A stretch of DNA of 58,443 nt. Source: Candidatus Latescibacterota bacterium. Lineage in GTDB: Bacteria > Latescibacterota > UBA2968 > UBA8231. Positions within the stretch are counted from its first letter, which is position 1; the number at the start of each line of letters is the position of its first letter. The position numbers were made by a program, and so were the translations under genes. The notes beneath the pieces were generated by a model. That model was not told the origin of the DNA, did not search any database, and worked only from the letters and a program-made list of their open reading frames with translations. The stretch covers positions 1-58,443 of the forward strand of contig JADZBP010000049.1 in NCBI GenBank assembly GCA_020852055.1, given 5' to 3'. Positions 28,214 through 35,899 of this stretch are shown here, one piece after another.

Positions 28214-29080
28214 TCACCACCGATAGAACTTGTACCCCTGCCCCTGCTCCAACCCCTCGACCCACAGGCGGCACCACTCCGCATGATCCGTGAGCACACT
28301 CTGCGGCTTGGCCCGGCTGCGCACCACAAAGGAGGGGTGCACCGCCCGGCCCGAGGGGGTGCCCGTCCGCTGGTAGCGCAGATCCATGCTCCAGCGGATG
28401 GTGTCGCTGAGGTTGGGCGTCGAGTTGTGCGGCGTTTCCTTGTGCATCAGCAGCACATCGCCTTTGCGCATCGGCAGGGGCACCACCGGGGTAGCCGGCA
28501 ACTCGCCCGGCTCCATCACCGCGCTCTTGGTGTGCAGGATGCCCTGGCCCACCACCCCCGGGATCACGTGCATACAGCCGTTCTCGAGGGTCGCCTCGCA
28601 CATCGGGATCCACACCGTCAGCACCTCGTACGGGTCCGCCTCCTCCCGCATCACCGCCGCGTCCTGGTGCCAGCCGGCGATATGGGTGTTCTGGGCTTTG
28701 GCGGTTTTGGACGGCATCTTCGGCCGCAGGTGCTGGATGGGGTTACAGCTGATCTCCGGACCCACCAGGCCCTCGACCAGATCCATCAGCTGGTCGTTGC
28801 GCAGGAAATCGAAGATCGCCCGGCCGCGAAAGTGCATGATGTCCAGCTCGTTGTAGATGGCGCCGTCCTCCTCGCAGATCCGGGTGAGCCGGCGCTCGAA
28901 AGGCTCCTTCTCGTGCAACTGGGTGATCTTCCCTTCGGCTTTCAGTTCCCGCGCCCGTTTGTCGATATACGCCTCGTATTCGGCGATCACCGGGTCCAGA
29001 TCGCCGTCCTGCAACCCGCCCCGCACCACCACGTACCCCTCGCGCTGGTACTGCTCCAGATCTTCCCTGCTCAACTGCAT
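28214..29080 (-). CDS. Phytanoyl-CoA dioxygenase (PhyH) family protein
   Basis: 288 residues from ATG 29080 (AGGAG seven bases ahead). Iron ligands His138-Gln-Asp140 (GWHQD) and His218 (HKETPHNS) and the 2-oxoglutarate Arg229 are all present, so it should be an active Fe(II)/2-oxoglutarate oxygenase. Clearly paralogous to the gene 10 bases upstream (shared RARELKAEGKI, PFERRL, CNPIQH, VWIPMCEAT, RWSMDLRYQ). Substrate unknown. Confidence 0.88.
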   Translation of the reverse strand: MQLSREDLEQYQREGYVVVRGGLQDGDLDPVIAEYEAYIDKRARELKAEGKITQLHEKEPFERRLTRICEEDGAIYNELDIMHFRGRAIFDFLRNDQLMDLVEGLVGPEISCNPIQHLRPKMPSKTAKAQNTHIAGWHQDAAVMREEADPYEVLTVWIPMCEATLENGCMHVIPGVVGQGILHTKSAVMEPGELPATPVVPLPMRKGDVLLMHKETPHNSTPNLSDTIRWSMDLRYQRTGTPSGRAVHPSFVVRSRAKPQSVLTDHAEWCRLWVEGLEQGQGYKFYRW

Positions 29081-29090
29081 GCTCTCTCTC

Positions 29091-29978
29091 CTAGTTCCAA
29101 CGGTGGCCGCGCATCGCTCGGCTGCGCTCGAGGGCCTGGGCCCAGCGCCGCGACCATTCGGCGTGGTCGGTGAGTACGCGCTGCGGGTTGGCCCGACTGC
29201 GGGCGACGAATTCGGGGTGGAAGGGCCGGCCGGTTGGTGTGCCGGTTTCCTGGTAGCGCAGGTCCATGCTCCAGCGGATGCTGTCCGAGACATTGGCCGT
29301 GGATCGGTGCGGGATTTCCTTGTGCATCAGCAGCAGATCCCCTTTGCTCATCGGCAGCGTGAGCACGGCGCTCTGCGGCATCTCCTCGTCCATGATCACC
29401 GTGCCCATGCCGGGCTTGGTGTGGTGCCGCATCAGCCCTTTGCCGTGGGTGCGCGGGATGATCTGCAGGCAGCCGTTTTCCACGGTGGCCTCACACATCG
29501 GGATCCACACCGTGAGGATGAAGTAGGGGTCGGCGTCGGCCCAGGTGACCCCGGCGTCCTGGTGCCAGGGGGCCACATGCGGATCGCCGCCCTCGGGGGT
29601 CAGGCCCGCCGGCAGCTTGGGGCGGATGTGCTGGATGGGGTTGCAGGTGATCTCCGGCCCGACAATACCCTCGACGATATCCATCAGATGATCGTTGCGC
29701 AGGAAATCGAAGGAGGCGCGGCCGCGCAGGAACATGATGTCCAGTTCCCGGTACACCGCGTTACGCTCGCGGCAGATGCAGGCCAGACGCCGTTCGAAGG
29801 GTTCGTTTTCGTATAGCTGCGAGATCTTGCCCTCGGCCTTCAGTTCCCTGGCCCGTTGGTCGATGTACGCCTCGTATTCGCGGATCACCGGGTCGAGGTC
29901 GCGGTCTTCCAGACCGCGTTTGACCACCAGGTAACCGTCCTGCCTGAACTGCTCGATCTGGGTGGCATTCAGCGTCAT
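29091..29978 (-). CDS. Phytanoyl-CoA dioxygenase (PhyH) family protein
   Basis: 295 residues from ATG 29978, preceded by AAAGGAG. Iron ligands His139-Gln-Asp141 (PWHQD) and His224 (HKEIPHRS), 2-oxoglutarate Arg235. First gene of a tandem PhyH pair that arose by duplication; the two copies have diverged in the loop after the HQD motif and in the segment before the distal His, the parts that usually shape the substrate pocket. Divergent from an FGGY kinase gene, 95 bases between starts. Confidence 0.88.
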   Translation of the reverse strand: MTLNATQIEQFRQDGYLVVKRGLEDRDLDPVIREYEAYIDQRARELKAEGKISQLYENEPFERRLACICRERNAVYRELDIMFLRGRASFDFLRNDHLMDIVEGIVGPEITCNPIQHIRPKLPAGLTPEGGDPHVAPWHQDAGVTWADADPYFILTVWIPMCEATVENGCLQIIPRTHGKGLMRHHTKPGMGTVIMDEEMPQSAVLTLPMSKGDLLLMHKEIPHRSTANVSDSIRWSMDLRYQETGTPTGRPFHPEFVARSRANPQRVLTDHAEWSRRWAQALERSRAMRGHRWN

Positions 29979-30008
29979 TGTCGCTCTCCTTTGGCGGCTG
30001 AGGCAGGG

Positions 30009-30037
30009 AATATAACCAGACCCCGGCCCGCCACCAA
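30009..30037 (-). promoter_or_regulatory. Promoter of the tandem PhyH operon
   Basis: On the minus strand TTGGTG (30037-30032), 17-base spacer, TATATT (30014-30009), then a short leader to ATG 29978. Spacing is optimal. Confidence 0.6.
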
Positions 30038-30073
30038 CTTGCATCTGCCGGAGTCGGATCCTATGTTGGGCTC

Positions 30074-31462
30074 ATGACCCCCTACCTGCTCATCGACTTC
30101 GGCACCACCAGCACCAAATCCGCGGTGGTGGATCTGGACACCGGCGCTTTTGCCCACCAGCGGCGGTACCCGGCCATCCCCAGCGTGGCCGGACCGCAGG
30201 GCCATTTCGAGATCCCCCTCGGGGCGCTGCGCGAGCGCTTTCTGCGGATCTGCGCCGACGGGCAGGCCCAGGCGAGCCTGCAGGGCATCCTGCTCTGCAG
30301 CGAGATGCACGGCTTCGCCCTGCTCGACCAAGCCGGGCAGCCTTTGAGCAACTACATCAGCTGGAAGGACGAGCGATCGCTGGAACCGGTGCAGGGGCAG
30401 GACACCTTCTCGCTGGTGGCCGGGCAACTGGGCCCTGCCTTCAAGGACCTGACCGGCATGCGGCCCCGGCCCGGCTTTCCGCTGATGAACGCAGCCCACC
30501 TGGGGCGCAGCACCTCCCTGCCCAGCAAGGTGCGGCTGGTCTCCCTGCCCTGTTGGCTGGCCGCCGGCCCGGCCGCAACCGCCGCCGGTATCCATCCCAC
30601 CATCCTGGCCGGCCTGGGTCTGTACGACCCGCGGCGCGGCGCCGTGGCCACCCCCTTGCTCCTGCTCCTGCGCGAGCTGACCGGCGCGGCCTTTGCGGTC
30701 GGGGAAGCGGCCCCTGCCAGCCAGGCTGCCGGGTACTGGGGCCAGGACGGGGCCAGGGTCCCCATCTACGTGGGGGTGGGTGACCACCAGTGCGCCGTCC
30801 TGGGCGCCGGCAATCTGCCCGGCCAGACCCTGTCGCTGAATCTGGGCACCGGGTCCCAGGTTTCGGCCATCGACGGCAGGGGTGCTGCCGGGGAGTTGGA
30901 GACCCGGCCCTATTTCGACACCCATCTGCTGCAGACCATCACCCATATCCCGGCGGGCCGGGCCCTGGCCGCCCACCTCGATTTCCTCGCCCAGGTGCGC
31001 GGCGTCCCCACCCCCCAGGATTTCTGGTCCATGTTGGCCTGCGTCGACCAGGACCAGATAGACCGCGCCACCCTGACCTTTGGCCTGAGCCTGTTCAAAA
31101 GTGCGCGCGGGTACCGGGACGGGGGCAGTATCAACCACCTTGAGGAGGGCAGCTTCACCCTGGAGAACTACCTCGCCTCCCTCTTGAGATCCTTCCTCGA
31201 CCAGTACCTCGAGGTCCGCGCCCTGCTGGACCCGGACCACCGGCTCGAACCCGCCATCCTCAGCGGCGGCCTGGCCCGCAACCTGCCCTGCCTGCACCAG
31301 CTCTTCTCCCGCCGCGCCCGCTGCCAGGCCCTGCCCGCCACCCCGGTGGACGAAACCCTGCTGGGCTTGCGCACCCTGGCCCTGGTGGCTGCCGGCCGGG
31401 CCCGGACCTGCCTGGAGGCTCAGGCCATTTTTGGCAGGACCTGCCCGGACAGCAGTTCCTGA
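30074..31462 (+). CDS. FGGY-family carbohydrate kinase
   Basis: 462 residues. N-terminal phosphate loop LLIDFGTTSTKSAVVDL, then CSEMHGFALLDQAGQPLSNY and SWKDER, and the C-terminal ATP-binding pattern GVGDHQCAVLGAG / LNLGTGSQVS / ILSGGLARN. It resembles sedoheptulokinase- and xylulokinase-like members more than glycerol kinase, but the sugar cannot be read from sequence. The shared intergenic region with the PhyH pair suggests co-regulation. Confidence 0.87.
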   Translation: MTPYLLIDFGTTSTKSAVVDLDTGAFAHQRRYPAIPSVAGPQGHFEIPLGALRERFLRICADGQAQASLQGILLCSEMHGFALLDQAGQPLSNYISWKDERSLEPVQGQDTFSLVAGQLGPAFKDLTGMRPRPGFPLMNAAHLGRSTSLPSKVRLVSLPCWLAAGPAATAAGIHPTILAGLGLYDPRRGAVATPLLLLLRELTGAAFAVGEAAPASQAAGYWGQDGARVPIYVGVGDHQCAVLGAGNLPGQTLSLNLGTGSQVSAIDGRGAAGELETRPYFDTHLLQTITHIPAGRALAAHLDFLAQVRGVPTPQDFWSMLACVDQDQIDRATLTFGLSLFKSARGYRDGGSINHLEEGSFTLENYLASLLRSFLDQYLEVRALLDPDHRLEPAILSGGLARNLPCLHQLFSRRARCQALPATPVDETLLGLRTLALVAAGRARTCLEAQAIFGRTCPDSSS

Positions 31463-31502
31463 GAGCAGCCCCCGGACCCTGCAAGGTCTGCTTGCCTCAT
31501 CT

Positions 31503-31556
31503 ACTTTACATTACAAAGTTCTTGACATTCGTGATCCCGCGGGATATTTTCTTGTC
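31503..31556 (+). promoter_or_regulatory. Near-consensus promoter with palindromes, predicted leaderless start
   Basis: TTGACA (31522-31527), 17-base spacer, TATTTT (31545-31550); the predicted transcript begins at about 31557, the A of the next ATG. The perfect palindrome ATCCCGCGGGAT (31534-31545) fills the spacer, and ACTTT-N7-AAAGT (31503-31519) lies just upstream of the -35. Both are candidate operators. Confidence 0.65.
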
Positions 31557-32153
31557 ATGGCCACCGACGATCCCTTCCCCACCCCCACCCCGCAACGAGC
31601 CCTCGACGAACTCCGCCAGATTCGCCGGACCATGGAGCGCGCCGGCTCCTTCACCGCAGTGCCCGGTTGGGGCAACGTGGCCATCGGCATGGTGGGGCTC
31701 ACCGCCGCGTTGGCGGCCCATGGGCAACCCCATCCCGACACCTGGCTGGGCACCTGGCTGGGCGCCGCAGCCATCGCCGTGGCGGTGGGCCTGTGGAGCA
31801 TCGCCCGCAAGGCCCGCGCTGCCGGTCTGTCCATACGCAGCGGCCCGACCCGCCTCTTCCTCCTCGGGCTCGTTCCGCCCCTGGGGGCCGGGGCACTGCT
31901 CACCGCCGTCCTGTGGTCCCGGCAGCAGGCAGAGTTGCTGCCCGGCCTGTGGCTGCTGCTCTACGGCTGTGGCGTGGTGGCCGGAGGGGCGGTGTCGATC
32001 CGGGTGGTGCCGCTGATGGGAGGGTGCTTCATGGCGGTGGGCGCTGCCGCCTGTTTCGCCCCGGCGGCCTGGGGGGATCTGTTCCTGGGCCTCGGTTTCG
32101 GCGGCCTGCATCTGGGTTTTGGCCTGCTCATCGCCCGGAGGCACGGTGGCTGA
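31557..32153 (+). CDS. Multi-pass membrane protein, function unknown
   Basis: 198 residues. The soluble N-terminus has ALDELRQIRRTMERAGSFTAVPGWGNVAIG, followed by about six hydrophobic segments (MVGLTAALAAHG, WLGAAAIAVAVGLW, LFLLGLVPPLGAGALL, LLYGCGVVAGGAVS, GCFMAVGAAACF, GLGFGGLHLGFGLL). There is no ribosome-binding site before ATG 31557, consistent with a leaderless message. The winged-helix regulator starts inside its last codons, so the two are made together; the membrane protein may sense something and the regulator act on it, which is inference. Confidence 0.8.
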   Translation: MATDDPFPTPTPQRALDELRQIRRTMERAGSFTAVPGWGNVAIGMVGLTAALAAHGQPHPDTWLGTWLGAAAIAVAVGLWSIARKARAAGLSIRSGPTRLFLLGLVPPLGAGALLTAVLWSRQQAELLPGLWLLLYGCGVVAGGAVSIRVVPLMGGCFMAVGAAACFAPAAWGDLFLGLGFGGLHLGFGLLIARRHGG

Positions 32154-32523
32154 GCCCTCGCCGACCCGCCGCCGGCCGGCCTCCGCCTCAGGTGGGGAGG
32201 CGGCCCTGCGGGCCATCCGGCCCCTGGGCAAAACCAGCGCCGCCGACCGCCTGATCCACGAGCGCCTGCGCCTGGCCATCGTCAGCGCCCTGGCGGTCAA
32301 CGAGACCCTGAGCTTCACCCAACTGCGCGAGATCCTCGACACCACCGACGGCAATCTCAGCGTACACGCCCGCAAGCTCGAGGACGCTGGGTACGTCGAA
32401 TGCACCAAATACTTCGCCGAACGGGTGCCGCGCAGCGACTACCGCCTCACCGTCAAGGGCAGAGCGGCCCTCACCGCCTACCTGAACCAGATGGAAGCCC
32501 TAGTACGCGCTATGCGCCAGTAG
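32146..32523 (+). CDS. Small winged-helix transcriptional regulator (HTH_34/MarR-like)
   Basis: 125 residues from GTG 32146, which has GGAGG four bases ahead and overlaps the previous stop by 8 bases. Disordered N-terminus, then IHERLRLAIVSALAVNETLSFTQLREILDTTDGNLSVHARKLE (helix-turn-helix, recognition helix near GNLSVHARKL), the wing YFAERVPRSDYRLTVKGRAAL, and a C-terminal dimerisation helix. This is the pattern of the HTH_34 'transcriptional regulator' family that is commonly paired with a membrane protein gene. Probable autoregulator through the palindromes upstream of its partner. Confidence 0.85.
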   Translation: MAEPSPTRRRPASASGGEAALRAIRPLGKTSAADRLIHERLRLAIVSALAVNETLSFTQLREILDTTDGNLSVHARKLEDAGYVECTKYFAERVPRSDYRLTVKGRAALTAYLNQMEALVRAMRQ

Positions 32524-32554
32524 TAAAGTGATAGCAGAGCCAGAACGCCCGGGG

Positions 32555-32580
32555 CGCAACACCATATAAATGGTGTTGCG
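32555..32580. promoter_or_regulatory. Perfect 11-bp inverted repeat (hairpin or operator)
   Basis: CGCAACACCAT (32555-32565), loop ATAA, ATGGTGTTGCG (32570-32580). No T-run follows on either strand, so it is not a classical terminator. It lies between the regulator stop (32523) and the small membrane gene (32642). Confidence 0.65.
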
Positions 32581-32641
32581 GGTACGAGCCAGGCGCCAGT
32601 AATGACGAGCTAACGGGACTCACAATGAGGAGGAACAGCGA

Positions 32642-32848
32642 ATGAGCTGGGCGCGTATCACCGTGTTCTTGCGGCTGATCTGCCTGATGCTGGGAGCTGG
32701 CAGCATCGGTGTGGCCTGGCATTTGACCAGGATCGGTGCATCGGGTATCGAGGACGTTCCTCCGCCTTTCATCCTACTGGCAGGCCTCACGGGCCTCGGG
32801 TTCTGGGGTATCGCTGTTGTTGGGCGGTACCCCCGACGGGGTGTCTGA
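32642..32848 (+). CDS. Small two-helix membrane protein, function unknown
   Basis: 68 residues. Strong ribosome-binding site AGGAGG eight bases before ATG supports a real gene. Two hydrophobic segments (VFLRLICLMLGAGSIGVAW and PFILLAGLTGLGFWGIAVVG) with a basic end (RYPRRGV). Upstream of, and probably co-transcribed with, the DUF4153-like gene. Confidence 0.72.
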   Translation: MSWARITVFLRLICLMLGAGSIGVAWHLTRIGASGIEDVPPPFILLAGLTGLGFWGIAVVGRYPRRGV

Positions 32849-32895
32849 CAAACCTCTACCGCCGACCACCTTCGGCGGCAGCTGAGGAGAAGCCG

Positions 32896-34239
32896 ATGAT
32901 CAGCCGCGATCCGTTTGAAGTACAGCGAGGAGATGCCGCCGCTCTGGAGCGGCTGTACCGCGAGGCGGTAGCCAACGCCGACGAGCCGGCCTTCCGGGAG
33001 GGCCTCAGCCGCAGCGCCGCCGCCCACCCCGGCGACGCGCTGCTGGCGGCCTGGGTCTATCGCCTGGACCTGCGCCCCCTACCCGCAGCGCCCACCCATG
33101 CAACTCGCCCCGCGTTGGCTAGCCACTGGACCACCGCTGTCGCCGGCAGCATCCTCATGGGGCTGTTGGCCCTGCTCTGCGCCGGCGGCCAGCCGCCGGT
33201 ACCCAGCCCGGAGGCCGCCAACCCGCTCTTCTGGATCGCCTGGGCGCCCCTGACCGGGCTGGGCATCCTCGCCTTCCTGGCCCTGCGCGGCGCCGCGGGC
33301 AACCCGGACCAGCGCCTGGCCCGTTTCGGCCTGCCCGCCCTGGCCATGGTGCTCGTCGCCGGGTACGTAGGCCTCATCTTCTGGGGCCGCACCGACCAGA
33401 TCGCCCAACTCATCGCCCTCCACCTGCCCCTGGTGGCCTGGGCCGCCCTGGGAGCCGGCCTCTGCCTCAGGCGCCCGGACACCCCCGAACAGGGCCACGC
33501 CTTCGCGGTCAAATCGGTGGAGATCGCGCTGACCGCCGGCATCTACTTCGGGGCGTGGATGCTCTTTGTGGGCCTCACGGCGGGGATCTTCTCGGTGCTG
33601 GGTTTTCAGCCCGGCGAGGCCGTTATGGTCACGGCGGCGGCCTGGGGCACGGGCGCCGTGCCCTTGCTGGCCCTGGCCACGGTCGGCGACCCCTCGCGAA
33701 TCCCCACCGCCCAACCCTGGCACACCGGGCTCGCCCCGATCCTCCGCATCCTGACCCGACTCCTCCTCCCCCTGGCCCTGGCCGTGCTGGCGGTCTACCT
33801 CTGCTGGGTTGTGCCCGCCTACTTCTGGCGGCCCTTTGAGGAAAGGGAGGTGCTGGCCGTGTACAATGCGACGATCCTGGCCATATTGACGCTGATGACC
33901 GCTGCCCTGACCGACCCGGAGGAGGAGCGCTCTGCCGCCCAGGACATCAGCCTGCGTATCCAGCTTCTGGCGCTGGCAGCCCTGACCTTTGCGCTCAACC
34001 TCTACGCCCTGGCCGCCATCCTCAGCCGCACCCTCAACTACGGCCTGACCCCCAATCGCTGCACGGTGCTGGGCTGGAACATCGTCACCCTGCTCATGCT
34101 CGGGTTGGCGCTGGCCGGCCAGTGGCGCGTCCCCGGCGCCGGTTGGGCCAGCGCCCTGCGCACCGCCCTGGGCCGCGGGGCCGCGCTGGCAGCCCTCTGG
34201 GCCCTGGGGGTGCTGCTGGTCCTGCCCTGGGTGTTCTGA
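32896..34239 (+). CDS. Multi-pass membrane protein, DUF4153-like
   Basis: 447 residues with GAGGAG six bases before ATG. A ~70-residue cytosolic N-terminus (FEVQRGDAAALERLYREA) is followed by about 11 hydrophobic segments. The stretch ILSRTLNYGLTPNRCTVLGWNIVTL matches the R-x-x-x-YGLTPNR signature I associate with DUF4153 proteins. Biochemical role unknown. The next gene starts one base before its stop. Confidence 0.78.
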   Translation: MISRDPFEVQRGDAAALERLYREAVANADEPAFREGLSRSAAAHPGDALLAAWVYRLDLRPLPAAPTHATRPALASHWTTAVAGSILMGLLALLCAGGQPPVPSPEAANPLFWIAWAPLTGLGILAFLALRGAAGNPDQRLARFGLPALAMVLVAGYVGLIFWGRTDQIAQLIALHLPLVAWAALGAGLCLRRPDTPEQGHAFAVKSVEIALTAGIYFGAWMLFVGLTAGIFSVLGFQPGEAVMVTAAAWGTGAVPLLALATVGDPSRIPTAQPWHTGLAPILRILTRLLLPLALAVLAVYLCWVVPAYFWRPFEEREVLAVYNATILAILTLMTAALTDPEEERSAAQDISLRIQLLALAALTFALNLYALAAILSRTLNYGLTPNRCTVLGWNIVTLLMLGLALAGQWRVPGAGWASALRTALGRGAALAALWALGVLLVLPWVF

Positions 34240-34709
34240 TGAATGGGGAAACCAATATGCTCTTTTCCCGCAACTGGTCCGACCACCCGCTCAGGAACGG
34301 CCTCTGGCTTCTGGCACTCAACCTCAGCCTGATGGTGCTTTTTCTCCTGACCTTTGCTGCCACCGCCTATTTTGTTGCCAGAATGGATTACCTCGCCCCC
34401 CTCTTGCCACTGGTCATCCTGGGTTTTGGCATCCTGTCCCTGAATTGCTGGTACCAGGTGGGCCGGGGCCTCCCCCCTCGCCTTTCGGCGCGGCAGGTGG
34501 CCCTGCCCATGTTGGTCGGCTTTTCCCCGCTGGTTGTGCCTACACTCTACTTCCTGTTCGCGGACAGCGCCGACCAGCATTGCGGCGAGATCCTGCTGGC
34601 CCCAATGGGCGTCCTCGCCGGCCTCGCTGCCACCTTGGCCCTGCGGATGGGCTACTGGCGAGGCCCGGTCAGGCAGCCAACGGCTTCACCGCCTTCACCC
34701 GCACACTGA
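34239..34709 (+). CDS. Small multi-pass membrane protein, function unknown
   Basis: 156 residues. ATG 34239 overlaps the preceding TGA by one base (TGATG), indicating translational coupling. Four hydrophobic segments (LWLLALNLSLMVLFLLTF, LLPLVILGFGILSL, LPMLVGFSPLVVPTLYFL, LLAPMGVLAGLAATLAL). The last 41 bases overlap the 3' end of arsM on the other strand. No family recognised. Confidence 0.72.
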   Translation: MNGETNMLFSRNWSDHPLRNGLWLLALNLSLMVLFLLTFAATAYFVARMDYLAPLLPLVILGFGILSLNCWYQVGRGLPPRLSARQVALPMLVGFSPLVVPTLYFLFADSADQHCGEILLAPMGVLAGLAATLALRMGYWRGPVRQPTASPPSPAH

Positions 34710-35499
34710 CGAAGGCTGCCACGGCCGCGGCGATTTCGTCCTCGCTCAGCCCCGCGGTCTCGGCCTGGACCGTGGGATCGGCGACGATGCAGTCGGCCGA
34801 AAAACCGGTTTCGCCCAGGATCTCCACCTGCACAAAACCCGCCGCCCGCATGGCCGCCAGGTACTCTTCCCGGCGGGAGGCCCCGGAGATACACCCGGTG
34901 TACGCCGCCACCAAATCCCTGACGACCACCGGCAACTCCCCCGTCAGCACGATGTCCGAAACCATCAGCCGCCCGCCCGGCTTGAGCACCCTGAAGGCCT
35001 CGGCAAAGGCCCGCCCCTTGTCGGGCACCAGGTTGATGACGCAGTTGGACATGATCAGGTCCACCTCGCCGGCCGCCACTGGCAGGTGCTCGATCTCACC
35101 GAGCCGGAACTCGACGTTTTCGTACCCGCCCTTCCGGGCGTTGTCGCGGGCCTTGGCCACCATCTGCGGGGTCATGTCCACCCCGATCACCCTGCCCGCC
35201 GGCCCCACCTGTGCGGCGGCCAGGAAGCAGTCGAAGCCGGCCCCCGATCCCAGGTCCAACACCGTCTCACCCGGCTGCAGCCCCGCCAGCGCCACCGGGT
35301 TGCCACACCCCAGGCCCAGGTTGGCGCCCTCGGGCACGGCGGCCATCTCCGCGTCGCTGTATCCCAACTGGCCGCTGATCTGCTCTGCGCTTCCCGCGCC
35401 ACAGCCACAGCTCTTCTCCGTGGCGCAGCAGGTGCTTTCCTGTTCGGCAATCGCCCCGTACCGGGAGCGCACGGCCTCTTTGGCTTGCTCGGCGTTCAT
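34669..35499 (-). CDS. arsM: Arsenite methyltransferase
   Basis: SAM-dependent methylation of As(III) to methylated arsenicals. 276 residues. SAM motif I VLDLGSGAGFDCFLAA, and the three catalytic cysteines of the family at Cys65 (LGCGNP), Cys153 (MSNCVINL) and Cys203 (YTGCISGA). The N-terminal Cys cluster STCCATEKSCGCG also occurs in relatives. ATG 35499 overlaps the AbrB-type stop as ATGA and has AGGAGG nine bases ahead. Second gene of a two-gene operon with a strong promoter and palindromic operator; no arsR, arsB or arsC lies within the window. Confidence 0.95.
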   Translation of the reverse strand: MNAEQAKEAVRSRYGAIAEQESTCCATEKSCGCGAGSAEQISGQLGYSDAEMAAVPEGANLGLGCGNPVALAGLQPGETVLDLGSGAGFDCFLAAAQVGPAGRVIGVDMTPQMVAKARDNARKGGYENVEFRLGEIEHLPVAAGEVDLIMSNCVINLVPDKGRAFAEAFRVLKPGGRLMVSDIVLTGELPVVVRDLVAAYTGCISGASRREEYLAAMRAAGFVQVEILGETGFSADCIVADPTVQAETAGLSEDEIAAAVAAFVSVRVKAVKPLAA

Positions 35500-35780
35500 G
35501 CCTTCTTTCCTCCTGTGTTTGGGTTGAGAATCTCTGCCATCATCGGTCCCAGCACCTGGCGCACCATACCGGTGAGCTGGCCGGTCTTCACCAGGGAGAT
35601 ACAGCACACCTCCCCGTCCTGCTCCCAGATCACCACCGCCAGCTTGTCGCCGGCGCGGATACCGGCCCGCTCCCGCAATTCCTTGGGCAGCACCATCTGC
35701 CCGCGTTCGTCCACACTCACCAGCGCCTCCACCTTGCAGCTGCAGGTGGTGTCGCAACACTCGTCGGTTTTTTTGGCCAG
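35496..35780 (-). CDS. AbrB/SpoVT-type DNA-binding protein with Cys-rich N-terminus (HgcAB-associated-like)
   Basis: 94 residues if translation begins at CTG 35780. The swapped-hairpin core VSVDERGQMVLPKELRERAG is clear, followed by GDKLAVVIWEQDGEVCCISL. In-frame sequence upstream of GTG 35732 encodes KKTDECCDTTCSCK, Cys-rich as I recall for the family annotated as HgcAB-associated protein; the only possible start there is CTG 35780, with AAGGAG five bases ahead and an in-frame TAA just before. The conservative alternative is GTG 35732 (78 residues). The Cys-rich ends suggest binding of a metal(loid), possibly making it the regulator of this operon; that is inference. Confidence 0.8.
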   Translation of the reverse strand: MAKKTDECCDTTCSCKVEALVSVDERGQMVLPKELRERAGIRAGDKLAVVIWEQDGEVCCISLVKTGQLTGMVRQVLGPMMAEILNPNTGGKKA

Positions 35781-35791
35781 GGGCTCTCCTT

Positions 35792-35833
35792 ATCAGTTTA
35801 AACTGATTATACTGATTTTACTGAATACGTCAA
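35792..35833 (-). promoter_or_regulatory. arsM operon promoter with palindromic operator
   Basis: Minus strand TTGACG (35833-35828), 16-base spacer, TATAAT (35811-35806). The perfect palindrome ATCAGTTTAAACTGAT (35807-35792) overlaps the -10 and the predicted start, and two further TCAGT half-sites lie in the spacer. A repressor bound here would block initiation. Confidence 0.85.
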
Positions 35834-35840
35834 GCCCCGC

Positions 35841-35871
35841 AAAAAAAAAGACCCGGGCCGAGGCCAGGGTC
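35841..35871 (-). terminator. Rho-independent terminator of the six-gene cluster
   Basis: Minus strand GACCC-T-GGCC stem pairing with GGCC-C-GGGTC (35871-35850) followed by nine T residues. It lies 29 bases past the stop of the transporter-like fusion gene. Confidence 0.9.
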
Positions 35872-35899
35872 CTGCTTGCCGGTGGGGGATGCCCTTGGT

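Noticed and set aside
35499-35760. An N-terminal extension of ArsM in frame upstream of ATG 35499
   Set aside because: It is an out-of-frame reading of the AbrB-type gene; the family N-terminus and an AGGAGG site mark 35499 as the start.
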